Source: a virus. From it: a stretch of DNA of 64,000 nucleotides. The translations under genes were made by a program, and so were the position numbers. Within the stretch, counting starts at the first letter, position 1. Each line of letters begins with the position of its first letter. The notes beneath the pieces were generated by a model. The model was not told the origin of the DNA. It made no database searches and saw only the letters and a program-made list of their open reading frames with translations. This document shows, piece by piece, positions 32,871 through 42,300 of this stretch. The stretch is taken from the IMG/VR virus record IMGVR_UViG_3300031758_000010, positions 1 through 64,000 of that record; one strand, written 5' to 3'.

Positions 32871-33818
32871 ATGGAAAAGATTTTAGTAGAGAATCCTAAT
32901 AGGTTTGTAATATTTCCTATCGAACATAACGATATATGGGAATATTATAAAATGCACCAAGCCGCGTTTTGGACGGCTGAAGAGGTTGATTTATCAGGTG
33001 ATATTCGTGATTGGGAAAACCTTTCAGAAAATGAACAATACTTTGTTAAAAATGTACTGTCATTCTTTGCAGCATCCGATGGTATTGTAAATGAAAACTT
33101 GGCGGAGAATTTCTATAGAGAAGTACAATACCCTGAAGCAAAATTCTTTTACGGATTTCAACTTGCAATGGAAAACATTCACAGTCTAATGTACTCACTC
33201 TTGATTGATACATATGTGTCAAATCCAAAAGAAAAAGATGAATGTTTTCATGCGATTGACAGACTTCCAGCGGTTCAAAAGAAAGCAAAATGGGCTCTTG
33301 ATTGGATTACAAACGCATCATTCCAAGAAAGACTTGTGGCTTTTGCGGCCGTAGAAGGAATTTTCTTTTCAGGTTCATTCTGTTCAATATTTTGGTTGAA
33401 ATCAAGAGGACTTATGCAAGGTTTATGTAATGCAAATTCGCTCATCTTTAAAGATGAAAATCTTCACTGTGACTTTGCAATTCACCTCTTGAATAATCAC
33501 TGTGAAAACAAACCAAGTGAAAAGAGAATTAAAGAGATTTTGTTGTCAGCTCTTGAGATTGAAAAAGAATTTATTACCGAATCACTTCCAGTTTCACTTA
33601 TCGGAATGAACTCAAATCTTATGAAACAATATCTTGAGTTTGTTGTTGATGGTCTACTTGTTAAAATGGGATGTAAGAAACAATTTAATGTTGAACAACC
33701 ATTTAAATTTATGGAACAAATCGCAGTTGAAACAAAAGGTAACTTCTTTGAATCAAGAACTGTTGAGTACCAAAAAGCAAAGTTGAACGAAACATTGTCC
33801 TTTACGGACGACTTTTAA
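32871..33818 (+). CDS. nrdB: Class Ia ribonucleotide reductase, beta subunit, 315 aa
   Basis: Carries the di-iron centre and tyrosyl radical that start ribonucleotide reduction. Ligand Asp70, Glu101 and His104 and radical Tyr108 are in the same register as E. coli Asp84, Glu115, His118 and Tyr122 (a constant offset of 14). Further ligands are in FAAVEGIFF and KDENLHCDF. Length is shorter than E. coli NrdB (376 aa). It lies directly after the helicase and before nrdA, the reverse of the usual nrdA-nrdB order. Confidence 0.95.
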   Translation: MEKILVENPNRFVIFPIEHNDIWEYYKMHQAAFWTAEEVDLSGDIRDWENLSENEQYFVKNVLSFFAASDGIVNENLAENFYREVQYPEAKFFYGFQLAMENIHSLMYSLLIDTYVSNPKEKDECFHAIDRLPAVQKKAKWALDWITNASFQERLVAFAAVEGIFFSGSFCSIFWLKSRGLMQGLCNANSLIFKDENLHCDFAIHLLNNHCENKPSEKRIKEILLSALEIEKEFITESLPVSLIGMNSNLMKQYLEFVVDGLLVKMGCKKQFNVEQPFKFMEQIAVETKGNFFESRTVEYQKAKLNETLSFTDDF

Positions 33819-33837
33819 TTGATTATCTTTTAAAACT

Positions 33838-36270
33838 ATGATGTCTTTAAAAATTAAAAAAAGAAGTGGGGAGGACTCGTCCTTTAACCCACAGAAAATA
33901 TATAACCGAATTAAAAGAGCGGCAAAAGGTTTGAACGTAAATTCGGACGAAATCTTTATTAAAGTAATCACTTCGGTACCAACCGAAGGTGAGATTATGA
34001 CCAAAGATTTGGATAAATTAATTTATGAAATAGCCGCCGCTTATACTGGTAGTCACCACGATTATTCTAGACTCGCATCGTCTGTTGCAATTTCATCTTA
34101 TCACAAAGAAACAAACCCAAGTTTCTCAAACACTATGATGGAACTTTACAAAGAAAGAATTGTTAATGATGAGTTTATCAATATGATTAGCAGTTACGGT
34201 CCGTCAAATATTGATGAGGTTATCAATCACGACAATGACTATAATTTTGATTACTTTGCTTGGAGGTCATTACAAGAGATGTATCTTTTGAAACTACCAA
34301 GTGGTAAGACAATCGAGCGTCCACAACATATGTATATGCGTGTTGCAATATGGGTAACTAAATCATTTGAACAAGCGGTCGAATACTATAAGTCACTATC
34401 AAGTCAGCTTATTTCACCGGCAACACCAATTATGATTAATGCCGGTACAAAAATTCCACAACTCGCCTCTTGTGTTCTTCACTATAATGATGCGGACTCT
34501 AGAGAAGGTCTTTTGAACACGATGAAAGATATTTCAACATATTCATCAGACGCTGCGGGTATTGGTTTATCTATGTCAAATATCCGAAGCAAAGAAAGTA
34601 GAATTTCATCATCAGGTGGATTTGCGGGAGGACTTTTAAAGTATTTAAAAATTGTTAATGAATCACTTCGTTTCTTTAACCAACAAGGACGTAGACCTGG
34701 TTCCGCAGCAATTTATTTGGAACCTTGGCATAAAGATATTTTTGACCTTTTAGATATTAAAAAGAATACGGGAGCTGAAGAATTGAGAGCACGTGATTTG
34801 TTTACCGCACTTTGGATTCCTGATAACTTTATGAAAGCTGTTAAGAACAATGGTGATTGGTATTTGTTCTGTCCTAACGATATTAAGAAAGCGGGTGTTA
34901 AACCCCTCCAAGAATGTTATGGTGATGAATATGAAGAAAACTATAACAAAGCAGTTGAATTAGGTCTTGGTAAAAAAGTTAAAGCCCAAGAAATTTGGTC
35001 AAAGATTATTGAGTCACAGATTGAAACTGGTGTACCATATCTCTGCTCAAAGGATAACGCAAACAAAAAGACAAACCACCAAAACATCGGTGTAATCAAA
35101 CAGTCAAATCTTTGTAATGAAATTTATCAATACACAGATGAAAACACAACTGCGATTTGTACACTATCATCAATGGTATTAAAGAACTTCATTAAAGAAG
35201 GAACATTTGACCATCAGTTGTTGTACGAGGAAACTCGTAAAGTTGTAAGGGCTCTTAACAAAGTTGTGGATATTAACAACTACTCAACTGAAAAGGGAAA
35301 CAAGGGTGGTCGTGAACAAAGAGCAATTGCCATTGGAACACAGGGTCTTGCTGATGTATTCTATTTGATGGATTATATCTTTACATCTGATGAAGCGAAG
35401 AAACTAAATAAAGAAATATTTGAAACAATTTATTTTGCGGCAATTACTGAAAGTTGTCGTTTATGTAAGTCAGAAGAATATAAACCATATGATTTCTTTA
35501 ACGGCTCACCGATGTCAGAAGGAGTGTTCCAATTTGATATGTGGGGACTCAATGAAGGTGATTTATCAGGAAGATGGGATTGGAAATTACTTAAAGAAGA
35601 AGTTAAAGATTATGGTGTTTGCAATTCTTTATTCACCGCTCAAATGCCTGTTGCGTCATCTGCTAAAATTACAGGCTCATATGAGATGACAGAACCCGCT
35701 CACTCGGCAATCTTTAACAGACGTGTTGTTGGTGGTGAAATTATGATTGTTAACAAATACTTGATTAATGATTTTGAGAAGCTCGGTATTTGGGGAGAAG
35801 ACCTGAAGAATGAAATTATTCTTAATGAAGGTTCAGTTCAGGGGATTAATTTCAATAACTACCTTGACCCTGAGGACAAACAGTACAATAAGAAAGTTAA
35901 AAGAATTGAGCACCTTATTCCAAAGTATAAAACAATTTGGGAAATCTCACAGAAGGAATTGATTGAAATGGCGGCCGACAGAGCTCCGTTTATTGACCAA
36001 TCACAGTCGATGAATATCTATATGGGTAACCCAACTCTATCTAAGATTTCATCATCACACTTCTATGGTTGGGAAAAGGGGCTAAAAACACTTTGTTATT
36101 ATGTTAGAACAAAGGCAATTTCAACAGGGGCAAAACACTTGGCGGTTGACATATCAAAAATGTCAAAACCAAATGTTACACCTGAACCACCAAAAGTTGA
36201 TTATAGTAACATGAATTTACCACCAAAACCAGCTAATTCTGAGTTTGAATGTTTTGGTTGTTCATCATAA
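33838..36270 (+). CDS. nrdA: Class Ia ribonucleotide reductase, alpha subunit, 810 aa
   Basis: Reduces ribonucleotides to deoxyribonucleotides, feeding phage DNA synthesis. An ATP-cone regulatory domain occupies about residues 3-95 (IKKRSGEDSSFNPQKI). Active-site residues are visible: Cys212 (ASCVLHY), then Asn424, Cys426 and Glu428 in NLCNEI; the C-terminal shuttle pair is Cys805/Cys808 (CFGC). The segment PVASSAKITGSYE corresponds to the substrate-phosphate loop. Two ATGs in tandem (33838 and 33841) are both possible starts. A terminator follows, ending the unit. Confidence 0.95.
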   Translation: MMSLKIKKRSGEDSSFNPQKIYNRIKRAAKGLNVNSDEIFIKVITSVPTEGEIMTKDLDKLIYEIAAAYTGSHHDYSRLASSVAISSYHKETNPSFSNTMMELYKERIVNDEFINMISSYGPSNIDEVINHDNDYNFDYFAWRSLQEMYLLKLPSGKTIERPQHMYMRVAIWVTKSFEQAVEYYKSLSSQLISPATPIMINAGTKIPQLASCVLHYNDADSREGLLNTMKDISTYSSDAAGIGLSMSNIRSKESRISSSGGFAGGLLKYLKIVNESLRFFNQQGRRPGSAAIYLEPWHKDIFDLLDIKKNTGAEELRARDLFTALWIPDNFMKAVKNNGDWYLFCPNDIKKAGVKPLQECYGDEYEENYNKAVELGLGKKVKAQEIWSKIIESQIETGVPYLCSKDNANKKTNHQNIGVIKQSNLCNEIYQYTDENTTAICTLSSMVLKNFIKEGTFDHQLLYEETRKVVRALNKVVDINNYSTEKGNKGGREQRAIAIGTQGLADVFYLMDYIFTSDEAKKLNKEIFETIYFAAITESCRLCKSEEYKPYDFFNGSPMSEGVFQFDMWGLNEGDLSGRWDWKLLKEEVKDYGVCNSLFTAQMPVASSAKITGSYEMTEPAHSAIFNRRVVGGEIMIVNKYLINDFEKLGIWGEDLKNEIILNEGSVQGINFNNYLDPEDKQYNKKVKRIEHLIPKYKTIWEISQKELIEMAADRAPFIDQSQSMNIYMGNPTLSKISSSHFYGWEKGLKTLCYYVRTKAISTGAKHLAVDISKMSKPNVTPEPPKVDYSNMNLPPKPANSEFECFGCSS

Positions 36271-36274
36271 AATA

Positions 36275-36298
36275 AATCCCGAGTAATCGGGATTTTTT
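36275..36298 (+). terminator. Intrinsic terminator after nrdA
   Basis: Stem AATCCCGA / TCGGGATT with a GTAA loop and a T-run, closing the replication/nucleotide island. Confidence 0.8.
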
Positions 36299-36306
36299 AT
36301 TTAAGA

Positions 36307-36313
36307 TATTTAT
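36307..36313 (+). promoter_or_regulatory. Late-promoter-like element for 207-aa gene
   Basis: GATATTTATTAAT, 4 nt before the ATG at 36318, after the nrdA terminator. Nearly the same sequence and spacing as at 4261. Confidence 0.52.
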
Positions 36314-36317
36314 TAAT

Positions 36318-36941
36318 ATGGCGGTATATAATGAAAATATCGAATTATTTAAATGTTTAGTTAGGGTATCACATTTTACAAAAAATCCTAACGATGATAA
36401 TAAATTCCACAAGGCTTATGCTTTTGCCATTCAATCAGTTGCTGGAAAAATATTAACATTCCATGTAATGACGGATTATGGAATGATGAGGTCAAGAGTT
36501 CCAATTTCTGAAATATTCATGAAAGAACCGACTAACGACATACCGTTTCACTTTAAACAATTATGGGATTGTTTTTCTGAAAACGTAACTGTAACAACTT
36601 ATGATTATTTATATGAAAAAAGGTGTCAGGTTGTTTTAAGAGATGGGTCAAAAATTTGGGCAACATATCTTATGACGGTTGATTGGTACAGAAATCCATA
36701 TTCTGATGAACCTTCAGATTATAAGTGCGGGCACATTTTAATTGGTGATGACGGTTATCTTTTGTGCCAACCCAATAATAGAATTTATTGGAAGGATTCA
36801 AATTGGGTTACAAACAAATTCCCAATAGAACCAAAAGAGATTAAAGTTGACACTGATTTACCTTCAGTCGAAACTTTATCCGATAGATGGGTTGCAGAAG
36901 ATGGGGATTGTTATTATTATAATATAAAATCGACCGAATAA
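36318..36941 (+). CDS. Hypothetical protein, 207 aa
   Basis: Not recognised. The protein is mostly beta-prone and aromatic (many Trp and Tyr, for example YLMTVDWYRNPY and CGHILIGDDGYLLCQ), with no signal peptide or membrane segment. It is a single gene between the nrdA terminator and gp25. A TATTTAT element ends only 4 nt before the ATG, so it should be transcribed late and nearly leaderless. A structural or assembly role is inferred from that and from the adjacent gp25 gene. Confidence 0.65.
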   Translation: MAVYNENIELFKCLVRVSHFTKNPNDDNKFHKAYAFAIQSVAGKILTFHVMTDYGMMRSRVPISEIFMKEPTNDIPFHFKQLWDCFSENVTVTTYDYLYEKRCQVVLRDGSKIWATYLMTVDWYRNPYSDEPSDYKCGHILIGDDGYLLCQPNNRIYWKDSNWVTNKFPIEPKEIKVDTDLPSVETLSDRWVAEDGDCYYYNIKSTE

Positions 36942-36948
36942 TATTTAT
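36942..36948 (+). promoter_or_regulatory. Late-promoter-like element for gp25-like gene
   Basis: AATATTTATTATAAAA, 17 nt before the ATG at 36966. Confidence 0.52.
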
Positions 36949-36965
36949 TATAAAATATACACACA

Positions 36966-37412
36966 ATGACATACGGTATAAATTTTCCATTCAGAGATTC
37001 TTTCAACGGAACTTATTTTGATTTATCATCAACCAATGATGAAGAGATAAGAACTGATTTGGTTCATTTATTATTAACAAGAAAAGGAACTAGATACTTT
37101 TTACCTGATTTTGGAACAAGATTGTATGAATATTTATTCGAACCATTAGATGGTCCTACTTTTTCCGATATCGAAGCTGAGATTAGGGATACTGTGTCAG
37201 AATATATACCCGGTATTACAATAACTAAAATAGATATAAAACCAGCTTCAAGTGATGACGAGGATAAAGGTTCATATGTTAACGACAATGATGAAAGAGT
37301 TTTCAGAGTCCCTGGAATTGGTACTTTGGAACATACTGCTAAAATAAAAATTGATTATAAAATTAATAACGATGTTTTTAATTCTAGCGATTTCGTTATT
37401 ATTAATATTTAA
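36966..37412 (+). CDS. Baseplate wedge protein gp25-like, 148 aa
   Basis: Matches the GPW/gp25 family: LVHLLLTRKGTRYFLPDFG followed by LYEYLFEPLD and an acidic central helix. In T4, gp25 sits at the sheath-baseplate junction and starts sheath assembly with gp6 and gp53. T4 gp25 is 132 aa; this one has a slightly longer charged loop at about 95-118. A late-type element is 17 nt upstream. It ends 5 bases before the gp6-like gene. Confidence 0.9.
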   Translation: MTYGINFPFRDSFNGTYFDLSSTNDEEIRTDLVHLLLTRKGTRYFLPDFGTRLYEYLFEPLDGPTFSDIEAEIRDTVSEYIPGITITKIDIKPASSDDEDKGSYVNDNDERVFRVPGIGTLEHTAKIKIDYKINNDVFNSSDFVIINI

Positions 37413-37417
37413 AAGTT

Positions 37418-39256
37418 ATGGCGAATAAAAAAATATCGTATACTACAAGAGATTTTCAGTCGATTAGGACTGAGTTAATAAATTTCACACAAACATATTA
37501 TCCTGATTTAGTAAGTAACTTTAATGATGCTTCGGTTTTTTCTGCTTTATTAGATTTAAACGCGGCGGTTTCAGACAACCTACAGTTCAATATTGACAGA
37601 AGTATACAAGAAACAGTACTTCAATACGCTCAACAAAGGTCATCAATTTACAATATCGCCCGAACTTATGGATTAAAAATTCCAGGTCAGAGACCATCTG
37701 TTGCATTAGTTGACTTTTCGATTACAGTACCGGCTTTTGGAGATAAGGAAGATTTGAGATATTGTGGTATTTTAAGAAGAGGAGCTCAAGTTAACGGAGG
37801 AGGACAAGTTTTTGAAACCGTATACGATATTGACTTTTCATCACCAATTAGTGGTGATGGGTTTCCTAATAGATTAAAGATTCCTGTATTTGATTCAAAT
37901 AACAAGTTAATTAATTATACAATAGTAAAAAGAGAAACGGTTGTTAATGGAGTTACTAAAGTGTTTAAAAAAGTTGTAACACCAAATGATGTTAAACCAT
38001 TTTTTGAATTGTTTTTACCTGAAAAAAATGTACTAGGGGTTACTAGTGTTATACTTAAAGATGGAACTCAATATGCTAACATACCTTCGGCTCAAGAATT
38101 TTTAAACAATGACATCAGATGGTATGAGGTTAAGGCCTTAATTGAGGATAGAGTTTTTGTAGAAGACCCAACTAAAACTTCGGACAGACCAGGTATCAAG
38201 GTTGGGAAATATGTGGTAACTAATAACAAATTTATAACTGAATATACACCTGAAGGGTTTTTAAAAATGACTTTCGGTGGAGGTAGTCAATCTGCGGACG
38301 AACAATTAAGAGAATTCGCTCGAAATGGTTACAAATTAGACCTATACAAATACTCGAATAATTTTGCATTAGGTAGTACCTTAAAGGCTAATACGACTAT
38401 GTTTGTTCAATATAGAATTGGAGGTGGGTCTACAAGTAATTTAGGGGTGAATGTTATAACACAAATAGGTACGGTTTCATTCTTTGTTAATGGTCCTTCA
38501 GAATCTGTAAATAATAATGTTGTAAATTCATTAAGATGTATAAATGTTACTGCGGCAATAGGAGGAGCGCCGGCTCCGACCACTGAAGAGGTAAGAAATT
38601 ATGTTTCATTTAATTTTGCGGCACAAAACAGGGCTGTTACAGTTAATGACTATGAGTCTATAATAAGAACCATGCCGTCACAATATGGAGCACCGGCAAA
38701 AGTGTCAATAACTGAAGAAAATAATAAGATAAAAATTAAAATGTTATCTTATGATGATTCGGGTAAATTAACTGAGATAATATCAAACACTTTGAAAAGT
38801 AATGTTGCTAATTATTTGTCAAACTACAGAATGATTAATGATTATATTTCAGTTGAGACGGCAAATGTGATTGATTTATCGTTAACTATAGATGTTGTGT
38901 TAGATTCAACTCAAAACCAAGGAGTTGTAATTTCTTCTATTATAAATTTAGTTTCAGATTATTTTGACCCTGCTAATATGCAGATGGGACAAAATGTTAA
39001 TGTATCAGAAATACGTAGACTAATCCAAAGTGAAAATGGGGTATTGTCGATATCTGATATTTTGGTATTTAATAGAATTGGAGGTCAATATTCATCGTCA
39101 CAAACGTCTCAGAGATACTTAGATTCGGACACAAAACAGATTGAATTGGTGGATGACACAATATTTGCGGAACCAAATCAAATTTACCAAATTAGATTCC
39201 CCGGTAAAGATATTAATATCAGAGTTAAGAACCTTTCTACGGTTAATTTTTCTTGA
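37418..39256 (+). CDS. Baseplate wedge protein gp6 / baseplate J-like, 612 aa
   Basis: Begins with YTTRDFQSIRTELI and SVFSALLDLNAAVSDNLQFNID, the typical start of gp6/baseplate-J proteins, in which dimers form the baseplate iris ring. The conserved segment with VNDYESIIRTMPSQYGAPAK (about 408-427) and a C-terminal half with DYFDPANMQMGQNVNVSEIRRLI agree. T4 gp6 is 660 aa. It follows gp25 as in T4. The gene after it is the likely gp7 equivalent. Confidence 0.92.
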   Translation: MANKKISYTTRDFQSIRTELINFTQTYYPDLVSNFNDASVFSALLDLNAAVSDNLQFNIDRSIQETVLQYAQQRSSIYNIARTYGLKIPGQRPSVALVDFSITVPAFGDKEDLRYCGILRRGAQVNGGGQVFETVYDIDFSSPISGDGFPNRLKIPVFDSNNKLINYTIVKRETVVNGVTKVFKKVVTPNDVKPFFELFLPEKNVLGVTSVILKDGTQYANIPSAQEFLNNDIRWYEVKALIEDRVFVEDPTKTSDRPGIKVGKYVVTNNKFITEYTPEGFLKMTFGGGSQSADEQLREFARNGYKLDLYKYSNNFALGSTLKANTTMFVQYRIGGGSTSNLGVNVITQIGTVSFFVNGPSESVNNNVVNSLRCINVTAAIGGAPAPTTEEVRNYVSFNFAAQNRAVTVNDYESIIRTMPSQYGAPAKVSITEENNKIKIKMLSYDDSGKLTEIISNTLKSNVANYLSNYRMINDYISVETANVIDLSLTIDVVLDSTQNQGVVISSIINLVSDYFDPANMQMGQNVNVSEIRRLIQSENGVLSISDILVFNRIGGQYSSSQTSQRYLDSDTKQIELVDDTIFAEPNQIYQIRFPGKDINIRVKNLSTVNFS

Positions 39257-39309
39257 TAATTTATTTATCTAAATAATGGTCTATCTTTTTTTGAAAATAG
39301 CAAATAAAC

Positions 39310-39316
39310 TATTTAT
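39310..39316 (+). promoter_or_regulatory. Late-promoter-like element for 1843-aa gene
   Basis: CTATTTATAAAAAAGG, 14 nt before the ATG at 39331. Confidence 0.52.
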
Positions 39317-39330
39317 AAAAAAGGTTTTTC

Positions 39331-42300
39331 ATGTCGAATTCATACAGAATAAGAACTCAAGTTGGAGTTGATAAAGCGGTTAATGTATTATTAGAACAAG
39401 ACTTTGAGTCATTAGAGATTTTATCTCTTAAAATATTACAAAGTCAGATTTATAATAGACAATGTTCTGATTATGGTGTTGTTGTAGGTAGAGTTAGTGC
39501 AAATAACGGATTTGGAATACCGAATGCTAAAGTTTCTATATTCATTCCTTTATCATTAGAGGATGAATCCAATCCAACTATATCTGAATTGTATCCATAC
39601 AAAACTTTAAATGATTTAAATGAAGATGGATATAGGTATAATTTACTACCTTATGAAGTATCTCATGGGGGGCATACGCCAACAGGAACATTTCCATCGA
39701 GAGAGGATGTTTTAATAAATCAATCATTAATTGAGGTTTTTGACAAATATTATAAATTCACTGCAAAAACAAATGATAGTGGTGACTTTATGATTTTTGG
39801 TGTTCCTATAGGGTCTCAAACAGTTCATATGGATGTTGATTTGTCGGATATTGGAGAATTTTCTTTGTCTCCTCAAGACTTGGTTAGACTGAACCTTGCG
39901 ACTGAAGGGCAATTAAACGGTACTAAATTTAAGTCTTCGACTAACCTTGGAGAACTTCCTCAAATAAAACAAGCAAATAGAACAATCGAGGTTGTACCAT
40001 TATGGGGTCAACCTGAAATATGTTATTTGGGTATAACTAGAATTGATTTTGACCTTTCACAGGAGTTCGGTATTAAAATAGAACCTGCTGCAATTTTTAT
40101 GGGGTCAATTTTATCGAATACTGATGAAAATATTATTAAGAGAAATTGCAAGGCTAACAAAAAAATAGGTAATTTGTGTAGTATGGTTACTGGTCCTGGT
40201 AGAATTATATCGATTAGACAAACAATTGAATTGGACAACCTTGGAAGACCTTTATTGGAGGAATTCGACTTAGAAAATGGGGGTAATTGTATAGATGAGG
40301 AAGGAACATGGTTGATAGATTTACCTATGAACTTGGATTATATATACACAAGTGAATCAGGGGAAAGACTAATATCGACAAACAAATCTATAGGGATACC
40401 AACAAGGGCTAGATATAGATTTAAAATAAGCTGGCAACAACCTCCAACAATAACTGGTAAAATACTAAGAGCCTCCTATTTAGTTCCTAATATTAAAGAG
40501 TGGGGATGGACTGGTACCTCTTATCAGGACCCATTACTTGTAAATTATGAAGATACAGGTAACACAACAGGTGTTATTGAAATACTTGGGGATATTTTTG
40601 GAGTTTGTCGAGCGCCTGAAGATTCTTTTCTTAATCAAGAAACTTATAAGATGGCGGCGGCTTCTTATGCGTTTAGTGTTGATTGGGAAGAATACGGAGC
40701 GGGTCCCGACAAAAACCAGATGATTTTAGAGGCAATAACATGTCAGGACAGATTTTTTGAATTTAGACACAGTAAAGTTTATACCGTATCAAGTTTAATA
40801 ACTGAGTTCAGAGCCTCCTCAAATAATGACTATAGGTATTTGGCAATTAAAGACATTTTGAACAGTGAATGTGAATCAACAACAAATACATTTCCGGCTA
40901 ATGATGGACAAAAAAATAATGACATTATATATTTGTTGTTTTCTATTTTAATGACTCTTATGGTACCAGTGATGTTTGTATTAATGTTACTTTCACACTT
41001 TGTTACTCTTATATTTTGTATATTAGCCTTTATATTAGGGGCACTAAAGGTTGTTATTTGTGGAATTGCTGATTTTTTAAACCTTTTGGGTGACATACCC
41101 TTATTGGGTCTTCCATTTCGATTGGCAGCAATACCTTTTGAGTTTTTATGTAATCCGATTGAAGATGCATATGACAAAATGAAAGAGGAGTGTGGGACCT
41201 CAGGTTTACAATTACCTGTTTTTGTTTACCCTGATTGTAATTTTTGTGAGTGTGCTCCTTTGACCGCTGAGAAAGTACCCGCAGATTTAGGAGATTTGGG
41301 GTATCCTGGTTTAAATGAGGCTTTACAAGCGGCAGGAGGGACTAGTCTATTACAAGATTTTCATTCTCCAAGTAAATGGGAATGTAGTAGAGTCCCACAA
41401 CTTTGGTACGACACTAGCGGGAGTGGGCTTCCTGAAATAGAAACAACACCAATAGCAGGTGAAGATATATCTAATAATATTGGTGCATTACAAACAGGAG
41501 GTCCGGCTTTAAGTGGTGTTAAAGTACACGCACCAATACAACAAGATATAATAGTAGATGATATTGAAACTGATGCTGGAGGTAGAGGAAATGTCGATGC
41601 TTGGAAAATGTTTACAACTAGCATTCCATTTTTTGAACGGATAAATCTACTTAATACTAAGGCAAAATACTTTATCCCAACTGTAACAAACCCTGGAGGT
41701 GGAAGGAATAGAATCAGAGTAAAATTCGCGTCTGATAATGCCTCCAATACTGGATTTCACGAAGATAATGTTTTAATATTATTTGTAAAACCAAGTCAAC
41801 TTGGTAATTTTGAATCAGGAAAGATTTTCTCACCGGTAGAAAAAGATTTTTCACAAGACCTAAATTTAACAAACCCAAGTTTGACCGAAGAAACTCAGTT
41901 TGGTAATTTTGCAACAACAGGAACTACTTTAGGTACTCCTGTATTAGATTCGAATGGTAATATAACACATTTTGAACGAGATATTGATGTTTACTACGCT
42001 AATGCAAGTGGTGCTGGAAACACAGGACCCATCAATTATACAATAACCGCATCAACAGGTGACCTCGGAACCAACGAAAATTTCTACAAATTTCCAAGTG
42101 ATATTGAGTACTTTCAAGTTATAACAGGATTAACGGTTGCTGATTATCTTCCTTTATCAAATCCTGGTAGTACCTCGGAAACAATTAGAGGTAGAGTATT
42201 AGGTAGTTATATGGACATTGTTCATGATTTGTGGGATGATGCTCCTGCACCTCTTGGTGATATTAATAATAGTACACAATTATATTATGACCCCGACACA

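Noticed and set aside
40830-41177. Minus-strand ORF of 115 aa opposite the hydrophobic part of the 1843-aa gene
   Set aside because: Shadow of the plus-strand frame; no promoter, leader or recognisable sequence.
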